DNA from: a virus
Direction: 5' to 3' (one strand)
DNA: 64,000 nucleotides
IMG/VR virus record: IMGVR_UViG_3300037264_001145
Span: 1 to 64,000 of that record
The position numbers were made by a program, and so were the translations under genes. Positions 31,627 through 40,229 of the stretch are shown in pieces (within the stretch, counting starts at the first letter, position 1; each line of letters starts with the position of its first letter). Below the pieces are notes generated by a model. The model was not told the DNA's origin. It searched no databases and saw nothing but the letters and a program-made list of their open reading frames with translations.

Positions 31627-32868
31627 ATGTCCATGTGGTTAAGACAATCAACTGCGGTAGATTTAGGCATTGGTGCTTTTGTTAACAACGTAGACGAATT
31701 TACACCATCTGGTGGGTTAACAATTACACAACCAGACATAAGACTAAAAAAGAACAACGGAAACTGGGCACAAAAGAATGCCTCACAAACTCTTCTTCAC
31801 GAAGAAAATGGCTGGTATGAACTTTCCCTTAACGAGACTGATACTAATACTCTTGGGTCTCTTATTGTTGCTGTAAGTAAAGCCGATACACTGCCAATAT
31901 CTCGTGAGTTTTCGGTAGTTCCATCCAATGTATGGGACTCTTATTTTAGTAGCAGTAATCTTGATGTAAATGTGGCGAGTATGAACAATAACGTAATTAC
32001 ATCTGGAACACTTGCCGCAAGCGCCATAGATAAAATTGCTGACGGGATTTGGGATGAAGTTTTAACTGGTGCAACTCACAATATTTCATCATCAGCCGGT
32101 CGTCGCCTTCGAGTTTTGGCAGATAATAATTTAGATGATGGCGTGGCCCAGAGTGGAAATGCGGATTTGATTCAATTAGCCACAACCGCAAGCACTACTC
32201 CTGGTTTGTATGTTGGCTGTCAAATAGCTATTGTTGGAGGAACTGGTGCGGGTCAAAGTCGATATATCGTTGGTTATACGGCTGGACGAGTAGCTTATGT
32301 ATCCAGGCACTGGATAGTAACCCCCAATGCTACATCGGAATATGCGGTCTACGCGGACAATCAGGTTTTATTTATTCATATGGGATTAGCCCAAGGTGGA
32401 GATGCAACTCATATTACTCTGCAATCAACAGCCAGTTCAATAAATAATATATATAAAGGACAAGTGGTTCGTGTTCTTTCTGGCACTGGTGATGATCAAA
32501 TGCGTTCGATTATAGCATACGACGGAATATCTAAAATAGCGGAAGTTGGGAGAGCATGGGAAGTTCCTCCGGATAATACAAGTTATTATGGAACCTCGAT
32601 GACTGGATCAGACGTTTATGTTGGAGCAATTGATCAGGCTAGTATTCTAGCAATCGTAGATTCTTTATTGAAGAGAGATATGAGCGCTATTTCTGGAGAA
32701 GCCGCGAGGTCGTTGTTAAATGCTATCCGTAAACTTATGAACAAATGGTCAATCACTGGTACTGTATTAACAGTAACTAAAGAGGATGATGCAACACCAG
32801 CTTTTACACAAAATATTACAAATTCTCCTGGCGCTGATCCGATAGTCGGTTTAGATACGGTGGGATAA
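31627..32868 (+). CDS. Virion structural protein, fibre or spike type
   Basis: The 413-residue product starts MWLRQSTAVDLGIGAFVNNVDEFTPSGGLTI. It has two tandem beta domains, each with the pattern GTGAGQSRYIVGYTAGRVAYVSRHW or GTGDDQMRSIIAYDGISKIAEVGRAW, found in many phage fibre and baseplate-associated proteins. Its C-terminal part has a helix (EAARSLLNAIRKLMNKW) and a final beta segment (TGTVLTVTKEDDATPAFTQNI), also typical. AAAGGAGA precedes the start, and its stop overlaps the next gene (TAATG). Confidence 0.7.
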   Translation: MSMWLRQSTAVDLGIGAFVNNVDEFTPSGGLTITQPDIRLKKNNGNWAQKNASQTLLHEENGWYELSLNETDTNTLGSLIVAVSKADTLPISREFSVVPSNVWDSYFSSSNLDVNVASMNNNVITSGTLAASAIDKIADGIWDEVLTGATHNISSSAGRRLRVLADNNLDDGVAQSGNADLIQLATTASTTPGLYVGCQIAIVGGTGAGQSRYIVGYTAGRVAYVSRHWIVTPNATSEYAVYADNQVLFIHMGLAQGGDATHITLQSTASSINNIYKGQVVRVLSGTGDDQMRSIIAYDGISKIAEVGRAWEVPPDNTSYYGTSMTGSDVYVGAIDQASILAIVDSLLKRDMSAISGEAARSLLNAIRKLMNKWSITGTVLTVTKEDDATPAFTQNITNSPGADPIVGLDTVG

Positions 32869-33569
32869 TGGCAGTAGGATTTAAAGGATTAATTGATTTC
32901 GTTGGCTACTCTGTGGGAGTACTACCCGTATTCCCAATCAATGATAGCCTTGACTTATTTATATATGGCCAATCACTTCCCTTATCTCAAGATATCTCTT
33001 TAATAATCAAAGGATCAAGCCCACCACCAACCATTGCTTGTCCAACCCTTGATCCGTTAGCTCCCATACAAATAGGCGGTGATTTAATTAAAATTTATCA
33101 GGATAGGATTGATTCTTTAATTAATCAACTGGGAAAGAACGTCTTGTTTATATTCGATCCTATTATAGAACCGTGTACAAATTGTGTGTTCGATACTGAA
33201 AAAAATAGGTCTACTGGGGTTTACAAGATAGGCGGTCCAATCCCATTCACAAGAGGATATAAGTGTCCATATTGTAAGGGGCAGGGTTTTCTTGAAAGAG
33301 CGGTAGAGAAATGTGTTAAATGTTTAATTAAATGGAATCCAAAAGAATTCAAAAATTATGGAATTTCCGTACAGAAGAATCATGCGGTTGTTAGATTAAA
33401 AGGATTTTTAACAGACGCTCCATATATGGTAAAAGCTAAAGCTGCTATTGTGGATCACGATATTAAAAAGTCATTTAAGTTGATAGTGAGATTAATACAG
33501 GGACCAATACCAGTTGGCCTTAGAGAAGACCGATACTGTGTTTCTTATTGGGAATTAATAGATTTATAA
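32868..33569 (+). CDS. Zinc-domain virion protein, short paralogue
   Basis: The 233-residue product has a DLFI-type repeat pair near residues 28-49 (SLDLFIYGQ, ISLIIKG). A conserved domain follows with C103xxC106, C133PYCKGQG and C149xxC152, six Cys including one DnaJ-like CxxCxGxG knuckle. Residues 55-233 are strongly similar to the last 190 residues of the giant repeat protein at 36218-39538 (PTLDP...GGDLIKIYQ...DSLINQLGKNV...IEPCTNCVFDT). It is thus the same protein with the repeat array reduced to two units. A structural role in the virion is inferred from context. Confidence 0.75.
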   Translation: MAVGFKGLIDFVGYSVGVLPVFPINDSLDLFIYGQSLPLSQDISLIIKGSSPPPTIACPTLDPLAPIQIGGDLIKIYQDRIDSLINQLGKNVLFIFDPIIEPCTNCVFDTEKNRSTGVYKIGGPIPFTRGYKCPYCKGQGFLERAVEKCVKCLIKWNPKEFKNYGISVQKNHAVVRLKGFLTDAPYMVKAKAAIVDHDIKKSFKLIVRLIQGPIPVGLREDRYCVSYWELIDL

Positions 33570-33581
33570 GAGGAGAAAAAT

Positions 33582-34034
33582 GTGGTAGACAAGAAAAAGA
33601 AAAGTAAAAAAGAAATAGCCATTAAAGACAATGTTCGCATTATCTTAAGGGGGCCAGATGGAAAAATCAAACATGAAAGTGTCCATAACACTGTAACTAC
33701 TGCTGGAAAAGAGGGGGCCGCAGATCAGATACTTGCGTCACCAACTTTGCCAAAGGTAGGTTGGATGGCCATTGGAACGGGTACGCCCGCCGCAACTTTA
33801 CTAGGCACTGAAATTGATCGCAACGCCTTCACAACTAAAACTCGTTCCGGCGCTATCGTTACAATGGTTGGAGACTGGGCTGCGGGAGACGGGACTGGCA
33901 CTATCACCGAAGCTGGTATTTTTGACGTAGTAACAGCAAACACTGTTAATATGTGGGCGTCTGCGTCTTTCGGAGCTATTACTAAAGCTGCTGGAGACAC
34001 CCTCAAGATTACGTGGACATTGACATTTGCATAA
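33582..34034 (+). CDS. Virion-associated beta protein
   Basis: The start is GTG 33582 (the ATG two codons earlier in another frame stops at once), behind AGAGGAGA. After a Lys-rich N-terminus, the 150-residue product shows VHNTVTTAGKEGAADQIL, GWMAIGTGTPAATLLGTEIDRN and ITEAGIFDV. This layout is widespread in phage tail-fibre-associated proteins, where the NTVT and GTGT segments and the late EAGIF are conserved. It lies just before the three fibre-like paralogues. Confidence 0.7.
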   Translation: MVDKKKKSKKEIAIKDNVRIILRGPDGKIKHESVHNTVTTAGKEGAADQILASPTLPKVGWMAIGTGTPAATLLGTEIDRNAFTTKTRSGAIVTMVGDWAAGDGTGTITEAGIFDVVTANTVNMWASASFGAITKAAGDTLKITWTLTFA

Positions 34035-34044
34035 GGGGTAGGTT

Positions 34045-34773
34045 GTGGCAGATACCAAGATTAGCGGACTGTCGGCAGTAGGTGCAGTAATAGGAAGCAA
34101 TGAGATTCCTGTTAACGAAGCCGGAACGTCAAAAAAGGCTACTGTAACTCAATTGGCGGCATTTTTGAATGCTTCTCCTACATTTACAGGAGTACCAACA
34201 ACCACTACTCCCATAGATTATGATTCTACAACCCAAGTAGTAGATTGTCGTTTTGTACAAAAAATGGGGCGGGTTCAAGTTATAGCTTTGGCTGGTGATG
34301 CGACAGAAAACGAAACTACAAGTATGGTAGCAATTACTGGATTGACATTGCCAGACCCAGTTCCTCCGGGCAGTTATGCTTTTCAGTATTACTTGCGAGT
34401 GCGTACTGTTGGAGATGCTGCGAACAGCGTAAAGTTTGCGGTAAATCACGACGGAGGAGCAACTCTTTGTTGTTATAATTTATATTGGCCATCTACTGGA
34501 ACAAGTGCGGCAACGGGAACTATGTCACAAGAGCAAAATAATAATACGGGAAGCGTTTGGGCATTTGTCGCAACAAGGGTAATGAATACCACTCTTGGTC
34601 CACAAGTGTCTCTTACTACGGATGCCGCAGACACATTGTTTGTTATCGAGGGAATGATAGTATTAAGCGATAGTGGAAGTCTTATTTTGTATCACGGATC
34701 GGAACTTGCACAAACGAATGGAACCCAAGTAAAAGCTGGTAGTTGTTTGATTTTAACGAGATTGGACGCATAA
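34045..34773 (+). CDS. Fibre-like paralogue 1 of 3
   Basis: The start is GTG 34045 behind AAGGGGTAGG. The 242-residue product has the shared N-terminal module ADTKISGLSAVGAVIGSNEIPVNEAGTSKKATVTQLAAFLN plus a SPTFTGVP...STTQ linker. A beta-rich C-terminal domain (about residues 75-242) includes SLKFAVNH-like, LGPQVSL and LYHGSE segments. This two-part layout is common among phage fibre proteins, with the N-terminus attaching to the particle. The three paralogues differ mainly in the C-terminal domain. Confidence 0.75.
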   Translation: MADTKISGLSAVGAVIGSNEIPVNEAGTSKKATVTQLAAFLNASPTFTGVPTTTTPIDYDSTTQVVDCRFVQKMGRVQVIALAGDATENETTSMVAITGLTLPDPVPPGSYAFQYYLRVRTVGDAANSVKFAVNHDGGATLCCYNLYWPSTGTSAATGTMSQEQNNNTGSVWAFVATRVMNTTLGPQVSLTTDAADTLFVIEGMIVLSDSGSLILYHGSELAQTNGTQVKAGSCLILTRLDA

Positions 34774-34774
34774 A

Positions 34775-35497
34775 ATGGCAGATACCAAGATAAGTGCTTT
34801 AACAGCCGTTGGTTCTGTTGTAGGAGCTAACGAGCTGGGTTTAAGCGAAACTACGGATGTGGCTTCTAAAAAAGCCTCGGTTACTCAATTGCAAACGTTC
34901 CGCAATACAGCGCCAGGATTAACAGGCTTTCCTATTGCTCCAACCGCTGCGGCAGACGTTAGTACCACTCAATTGGCTACTAGCGAATTTGTAAGAACTA
35001 AAGGGCCGGTTAAGTGTTTATCAGTAACATCTATTGTTACAAATACGGGATCAACCCTAGCAAAAGTAACCGCTCTGGACGCTGCTCTTACCATTAACAG
35101 CATTTATGTTTTTGAATATTACATAGCTGTTCAAGTTGATACGGCTCTTACAAGTAGCTTGAAGTTCGCCGTCAACTATACAGGAACCAACGGTGCTTTT
35201 GTATGTAATCTATATTTTCCTAGCGCTGGTATCTTGGCCTCTACTGGAGCAGTAGCCCAAGAACAAAACGCAACAACTGGATTTGTATGGAGCGCTCATT
35301 ACACTAGAGTTAAAAATACAAGTCTTGGTCCACAGACTGGAGTAGATGTTCTTGACGCTAATATTATGTATCGGATTAATGGGGTTATCGTGACAACCGG
35401 AACTGGTGGTAATCTGGAGTTATATCATGCTTCGGAAGAAGCTACAACATCAACTGTAAGAGTTGGGTCGGGACTGATTCTGACAAAGGTAGGATAA
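34775..35497 (+). CDS. Fibre-like paralogue 2 of 3
   Basis: The 240-residue product starts one base after the first paralogue's stop. The N-terminal module (ADTKISALTAVGSVVGANELGLSETTDVASKKASVTQLQ) and the linker (FPIAPTAAADVSTTQLATSEFV) match the others, and the C-terminal domain keeps SSLKFAVNY, LGPQTGV and LYHASEE. No ribosome site is apparent beyond coupling. It may form a hetero-oligomer with its neighbours or be an alternative receptor-binding version. Confidence 0.75.
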   Translation: MADTKISALTAVGSVVGANELGLSETTDVASKKASVTQLQTFRNTAPGLTGFPIAPTAAADVSTTQLATSEFVRTKGPVKCLSVTSIVTNTGSTLAKVTALDAALTINSIYVFEYYIAVQVDTALTSSLKFAVNYTGTNGAFVCNLYFPSAGILASTGAVAQEQNATTGFVWSAHYTRVKNTSLGPQTGVDVLDANIMYRINGVIVTTGTGGNLELYHASEEATTSTVRVGSGLILTKVG

Positions 35498-35498
35498 C

Positions 35499-36218
35499 AT
35501 GGCAAATACAGAAATAAGTGATTTAACTGGGGTAACAGCGGTTGCCGGTACTAACGCGTTTCCCGTTAACGAGGTTGCGGGACCAACCACGAAAAAGGCT
35601 ACAGTAACTCAATTAACTGAGTTTTTAAATGAGACTCCAACTTTTACAGGTGTTCCTGCCGCTCCAACCGCTGCGGCAGATGTAAGCACTACTCAAATAG
35701 CTACTACCGCTTTTGTACAAACTAATGGACCTGTTAAAGTAAAATCTATAGCCAGCGATGCCACTGCTAATGCAACGACCGGCATGGTGAAAATAACGGG
35801 TATGGATGTGACCGTACCAGCAGGCACATATCAAATAGCATATTATATTATAGCACAAACTTCTGCCGCTACCACCTCTCTTAAATTTGCCGTGAACCAC
35901 ACCGGAGCATCGGAATCGGTTTTCTGTTATAATCTTTTCTTGTCCAATACTGGTGTTACGGCGGTATCTAATGCTATAGATCAAGAAAATAATGTTACAA
36001 CTGGGCTTATGTTTTCATTTGATGCAACTCGTATAAAGAATACTACACTTGGGCCGCAAGCAAATACTACCGACGCAACTGCGGATTTATTTTACATTAT
36101 CCGGGGGTTGATTTTATTAACGAACACCGGCACCTTAGAATTATACCACGGATCAGAGACGGCTGCAAGTACAACTGTTAAGGCTGGAACGTGCGTAATT
36201 ATAACTAAGGTGGGGTAA
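35499..36218 (+). CDS. Fibre-like paralogue 3 of 3
   Basis: The 239-residue product starts one base after the second paralogue's stop and overlaps the giant repeat gene by one base (TAATG). The N-terminus reads ANTEISDLTGVTAVAGTNAFPVNEVAGPTTKKATVTQL; the linker VPAAPTAAADVSTTQIATTAFV is nearly that of paralogue 2. The C-terminal domain retains SLKFAVNHTGA, LGPQANT and LYHGSET. Coupling to the giant repeat gene suggests that the fibre trio and the repeat shaft are made together. Confidence 0.75.
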   Translation: MANTEISDLTGVTAVAGTNAFPVNEVAGPTTKKATVTQLTEFLNETPTFTGVPAAPTAAADVSTTQIATTAFVQTNGPVKVKSIASDATANATTGMVKITGMDVTVPAGTYQIAYYIIAQTSAATTSLKFAVNHTGASESVFCYNLFLSNTGVTAVSNAIDQENNVTTGLMFSFDATRIKNTTLGPQANTTDATADLFYIIRGLILLTNTGTLELYHGSETAASTTVKAGTCVIITKVG

Positions 36219-39200
36219 TGGCTGACAGATATCTAATAGAGGGGAGTGCAGCAGACGGGTATCTGCTCGAAGACGGGACCGGAGTTTTACTTCTTGAACA
36301 ACAAGCAGTAGCTCACGAGAAAAGTCTTGGAGATACTATAACCCTGACCGATGCTAAAACCGCACTTGTCAGCATCTCTATTTCTACCGATGCTATTACA
36401 TTATCCGATGCCGAAGTTGCAACCGTAAGCGTCTCTCTTACTGATACAATTACATTATCCGACGCTGAAACCGCAATCGCAAGTGTTTCTCTTTCCGATA
36501 CAATCACATTATCTGATGCTGAAACCGCAACCGTAAGTGTTTCTCTAACCGATACAGTTACTCTCAGTGACGCACAGGAGATCGTATCTACAAAGACAGC
36601 GGACATAGATTTATTCATTAATGGTTACGACACAAAAACAACGGATATAGATTTATTTGTTCGTGGATACGAATTTTTTAATAACGATAATTTAGAATTG
36701 TTCGTACAAGGAAAAGAAACAAAAACCCAGAGCATAGATTTGTTTATCTATGGTTACGCGACTTTTACAATTGACACAGATTTGTTTATTCACGGATACG
36801 AATTTTTTAACAACGACAATTTAGAACTTTTTATACAAGGAAAAGATTCAAAAAATCAAAGTCTAAATCTTTTTATAAAAGGTGCTGATTCAAAGAACAG
36901 CGATATAGATCTTTTCATAGAAGGAAAAGATGCAAAATCCCAAGATTTAGATTTGTTCATTCATGGACACGAACCTTTTAATAACGATAACCTAGAATTA
37001 TTTATTCATGGTTACGAATCTTTTAACAACGATAATCTGGAACTGTTTATCTACGGACAAGAAGCAGAAACCAAGAGCTTGGATTTGTTTATCCAAGGAG
37101 ATGTGTCTTTCACGGCTGCTATAGATTTATTTGTTCGTGGACATGAATCTTTTAGTAACGACACCTTGGAACTCTATATCGGCGGGAAAGAGGCCGAGAC
37201 ACAAGATATAGACCTGTTCATTAACGGTCAGGCATCTTTCAATGATAGTTTAGAATTATTCATACATGGACAAGAAACAGAAACCCAAAGCATAGATTTG
37301 TTTATCTCTGGGATTATTGCTCAAACACCGTTTAATTATGATATTGACTTGTTCATTCGTGGTCATCAAACCAAAACAACAGACATTGATTTAGCGATTT
37401 TTGGAAAGAATACAGACAACCAAAGTCTGGACCTATTTATAGAAGGTTTTGATACTGACAGTAAAGAGTTAGATCTTTTTATACGTGGTTATGAATCTTT
37501 TAACAACAGCAATTTAGAACTCTTCATTGGCGGACAAGATACCAAAACACAAAGCCTAGATTTGTTTATTAATGGTTATGAATCTTTTAATTATGATCTT
37601 GACTTGTTCATTCATGGTAAAGATCCAGAAAACCAAAGTATAGACCTATTCATAAAAGGTTTTAATACCGACAACAGAGGGCTAGATCTTTTTATTAGTA
37701 GTTTTGAAGTTATTAATAACGACAACTTAGAACTCTATATTGGTGGAAAAGATAATAAAACACAAGACATAGATTTGTTCATTGGCGGTAAAGCAGCGGA
37801 ATCTATCTCCTTAGATTTGGCCATTAACGGTCACGTTAGTTTTAATGCTAGTTTACCCTTATTCATGAACGGTCAAGATGCAGAAAATCAAAGCTTAGAC
37901 TTGTTTATCGAAGGACATGATTCTAAAAATCAAAGCTTGGACTTGTTCATCAAGGGACTCGCTGCTAATACCAGTAGCTTAGATCTTTTCATTAATGGGC
38001 GTGACAACAATTCTGGCGATATTGATCTGTATATAGAAGGTAGTATAGCTAGTACACAAGCTATAGACCTTTTTGTAAGCGGTATAGGTTTTGAAAACCA
38101 AGATTTAACACTGTTCATAAGCAGTCTCAATATAACAACAAAATCTCTTAATCTTTTCATAAGTGGTCCGATCTACGCTAGTGGAGATTGCGAATTATTC
38201 ATACATGGACACGCTTCTCAAACACAGAGCATAGATTTGTTTGTTGGTGGTTACGAATCCGTTAACGAGAGTCTAGAGTTATTTATAAAAGGACAAGATT
38301 CTAAAAACAACGAGATAGATCTTTTCATAACAGGAAAAGATACAAAGTCCCAAGATATAGATTTATTTACACACGGAAAGAATTCAGAGACCAAAGATGT
38401 TGATCTATTCATTAATGGTTTCGATAATAAGACTCAAGATCTTGATCTATTTATCCATGGTAAAGATACTCAATCCGATCAAATAGATTTGGCCATCAAT
38501 GGTATAGCTGGACACAATCAATCTGTCGATCTGTTCGTACACGGAAAGAACACAGACAATCAATCTATAGATCTTGTCATTAATGGATACGCTACAGACA
38601 CCAGCGAAATAGATTTGTTCATATTTGGAATGGACTTAAATTCCATCTTTGATTCTATTGACTTGTTTATAAGCGGGCCAATCACTTTCAATAATAGTTG
38701 CGATTTATTCATAAAAGGAAGAGAAGACAACACTAATAATTGTGATCTTGTAATAAATGGACACAAAACAAATACTAACAATATAACCCTATTCATCAAT
38801 GGTTTTAACAACCAAACCGACAACGTTGATTTGTTTATAAGAGGCTTGCTATCAGAAGATAACGACATAGACATCTCCCTTGTGGGTCATGCTTCGCTCA
38901 ACGATAACATAGACCTGTTTATAAGAGGTTTTACAACCGGAGTAACATCGGTTTCTGGTGAACTTACACTGATAATGAAGGGGTCGTTTGTTCCAGTTGG
39001 AGTTTCTTGTCCAACACTAGACCCAAATACTTCTATTCAAATAGGCGACGATTTAATAGAAATTTATCAAGGTAGAATTGACTCTGTTATCAATCAACTT
39101 GGTAAAAATGTATTGTTAGAATTCGATCCAATTATTGAACCATGCACCAACTGTGTGTTTGACACCATGAACGGTAGATCAACGGGAATATATAGGGTTG

Positions 39201-39538
39201 GAGGCCCAATTCCATTTATCAGAGGACACAAATGCCCCTATTGTAAGGGTCGCGGCTTTTTAAAGAGAGGGGTAAATAGGTGTATAAAATGCTTAGTGAA
39301 GTGGAATCCGGGAGATGCACAGGATTACGGAATTAGTCTTTTAGACCCAGGGAGTGTTGTCAAATTAAAGGGGTTCTTGACAGACGGAGACGATATGGTT
39401 ATGTGTAAATCGGCTATTATTAATCACGATATATCCGATATTCTTAAGTTGAGAGTAGTATTAATAAAAGGTCCGATTATTATAGGTCTTAGAGAAAGTA
39501 GATATATGATAACTTTCTGGAAGTTGACGGATTCATAA
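36218..39538 (+). CDS. Giant DLFI-repeat shaft protein
   Basis: The 1106-residue product has four parts. An N-terminal RYLIEGSAADGYLLEDGTGVLLLEQ motif (residues 4-28) is common in phage structural proteins. Five 18-residue SLTDTITLSDAETA repeats (about 36-122) come next. About 56 repeats of 14-15 residues with consensus (I/L)(D/E)LFIxG-x7-8 follow (about 130-922). The last 180 residues form a six-Cys zinc domain shared with the short paralogue at 32868. The repeat, a beta strand, a Gly turn and a polar loop, resembles in length and pattern the triple beta-spiral repeats of adenovirus fibre shafts; that fold is a hypothesis. It probably forms a long fibre shaft. I do not recognise this repeat from any named family. 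Confidence 0.75.
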   Translation: MADRYLIEGSAADGYLLEDGTGVLLLEQQAVAHEKSLGDTITLTDAKTALVSISISTDAITLSDAEVATVSVSLTDTITLSDAETAIASVSLSDTITLSDAETATVSVSLTDTVTLSDAQEIVSTKTADIDLFINGYDTKTTDIDLFVRGYEFFNNDNLELFVQGKETKTQSIDLFIYGYATFTIDTDLFIHGYEFFNNDNLELFIQGKDSKNQSLNLFIKGADSKNSDIDLFIEGKDAKSQDLDLFIHGHEPFNNDNLELFIHGYESFNNDNLELFIYGQEAETKSLDLFIQGDVSFTAAIDLFVRGHESFSNDTLELYIGGKEAETQDIDLFINGQASFNDSLELFIHGQETETQSIDLFISGIIAQTPFNYDIDLFIRGHQTKTTDIDLAIFGKNTDNQSLDLFIEGFDTDSKELDLFIRGYESFNNSNLELFIGGQDTKTQSLDLFINGYESFNYDLDLFIHGKDPENQSIDLFIKGFNTDNRGLDLFISSFEVINNDNLELYIGGKDNKTQDIDLFIGGKAAESISLDLAINGHVSFNASLPLFMNGQDAENQSLDLFIEGHDSKNQSLDLFIKGLAANTSSLDLFINGRDNNSGDIDLYIEGSIASTQAIDLFVSGIGFENQDLTLFISSLNITTKSLNLFISGPIYASGDCELFIHGHASQTQSIDLFVGGYESVNESLELFIKGQDSKNNEIDLFITGKDTKSQDIDLFTHGKNSETKDVDLFINGFDNKTQDLDLFIHGKDTQSDQIDLAINGIAGHNQSVDLFVHGKNTDNQSIDLVINGYATDTSEIDLFIFGMDLNSIFDSIDLFISGPITFNNSCDLFIKGREDNTNNCDLVINGHKTNTNNITLFINGFNNQTDNVDLFIRGLLSEDNDIDISLVGHASLNDNIDLFIRGFTTGVTSVSGELTLIMKGSFVPVGVSCPTLDPNTSIQIGDDLIEIYQGRIDSVINQLGKNVLLEFDPIIEPCTNCVFDTMNGRSTGIYRVGGPIPFIRGHKCPYCKGRGFLKRGVNRCIKCLVKWNPGDAQDYGISLLDPGSVVKLKGFLTDGDDMVMCKSAIINHDISDILKLRVVLIKGPIIIGLRESRYMITFWKLTDS
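36323..36577 (+). repeat. 18-residue (54-bp) coding repeats
   Basis: Five tandem units of about 18 residues, pattern (V/I)SLTDTITLSDAETAxxS, form the N-terminal side of the giant repeat protein. Units 3 to 5 are nearly identical in protein and very similar in DNA. They precede the DLFI array. Confidence 0.8.
36605..38984 (+). repeat. DLFI repeat array, about 56 units
   Basis: By hand count, about 56 tandem units of 42-45 bp encode (I/L)(D/E)LFIxG plus a seven- to eight-residue polar loop. Most units are 14 residues; those with FNNDN are 15. Local higher-order similarity (alternating ESFNNDN and ETKTQS units in the first third) points to growth by block duplication. Such DNA is prone to recombination, copy-number change and assembly error. 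Confidence 0.85.
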
Positions 39539-39540
39539 TT

Positions 39541-40227
39541 ATGATAAAACTAACAGTTGTACCATCTGCACAATTCGACAAACAACTGGAAGAGGGTGTT
39601 GTTAAATATGGATCAATCGCCATTAATAATAGAATAGCCTTCACCTTTAAACAAATAGCTTCAGAAGTAGGAAATTTTATAGCAAATACTGTTAGTCAAA
39701 CAGATGTTATGAAAGCATTAAGGGGGCAAGGAGGAGAAGATTTGCCCGCTCATTTTGGTTTGTCTGATGGGGATGCAAACGGGTTGGTTGAGGGAATGTT
39801 AGACATTATACGGAACAGCGTTGAGGTTGCGTTCAACACACAAAACTCGGATGGTAGAGGAACCATAATTATTCGAGCAGTAGAAAGTGATTTTCAAAAA
39901 TTCATGGCGTTGCCAGGAGCCCAATATGTTTCACAACCGTCTAATATAACGATTCCAGTTATGGAATGGATGCTTTTTGATCCTTCTATAGATATTGGTG
40001 CGGCAGCATATCAGATTGTTTTTCAGGGAGACAAGAATTTTCATTCCGAAAATTCTAGAAGCGGAAGAGCTATTATGGTTAGTCTAGAAAAACTTGGTGG
40101 TGGAGGGGGTTATGTTTTACCGAGCATTATAAGTCAAACAGGTGGAGCTAACTTCTTAGAATTTGCAATAGCCCAAAAGGGTGTGGCCCAGAATGTTGCT
40201 CAAATTGTAATTGATAGGATTAAATAA
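39541..40227 (+). CDS. Neck or tail-completion protein candidate
   Basis: The 228-residue product is helical at the N-terminus (EEGVVKYGSIAINNRIAFTFKQIASEVGNFIANTV), then has TDVMKALRGQGGEDLPAHFGLSDG and a beta-rich second half with VMEWMLFDPSID. The arrangement resembles phage neck or tail-completion proteins that bridge connector and tail. The gene resumes the particle-assembly set after the adhesin region and is followed directly by an inserted HNH gene. Assignment is by layout and position. Confidence 0.6.
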   Translation: MIKLTVVPSAQFDKQLEEGVVKYGSIAINNRIAFTFKQIASEVGNFIANTVSQTDVMKALRGQGGEDLPAHFGLSDGDANGLVEGMLDIIRNSVEVAFNTQNSDGRGTIIIRAVESDFQKFMALPGAQYVSQPSNITIPVMEWMLFDPSIDIGAAAYQIVFQGDKNFHSENSRSGRAIMVSLEKLGGGGGYVLPSIISQTGGANFLEFAIAQKGVAQNVAQIVIDRIK

Positions 40228-40229
40228 AA

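Noticed and set aside
36605-38984. Possible CRISPR-like or satellite array
   Set aside because: The repeats are 42-45 bp, in frame, lack unique spacers of fixed length, and encode a continuous protein.
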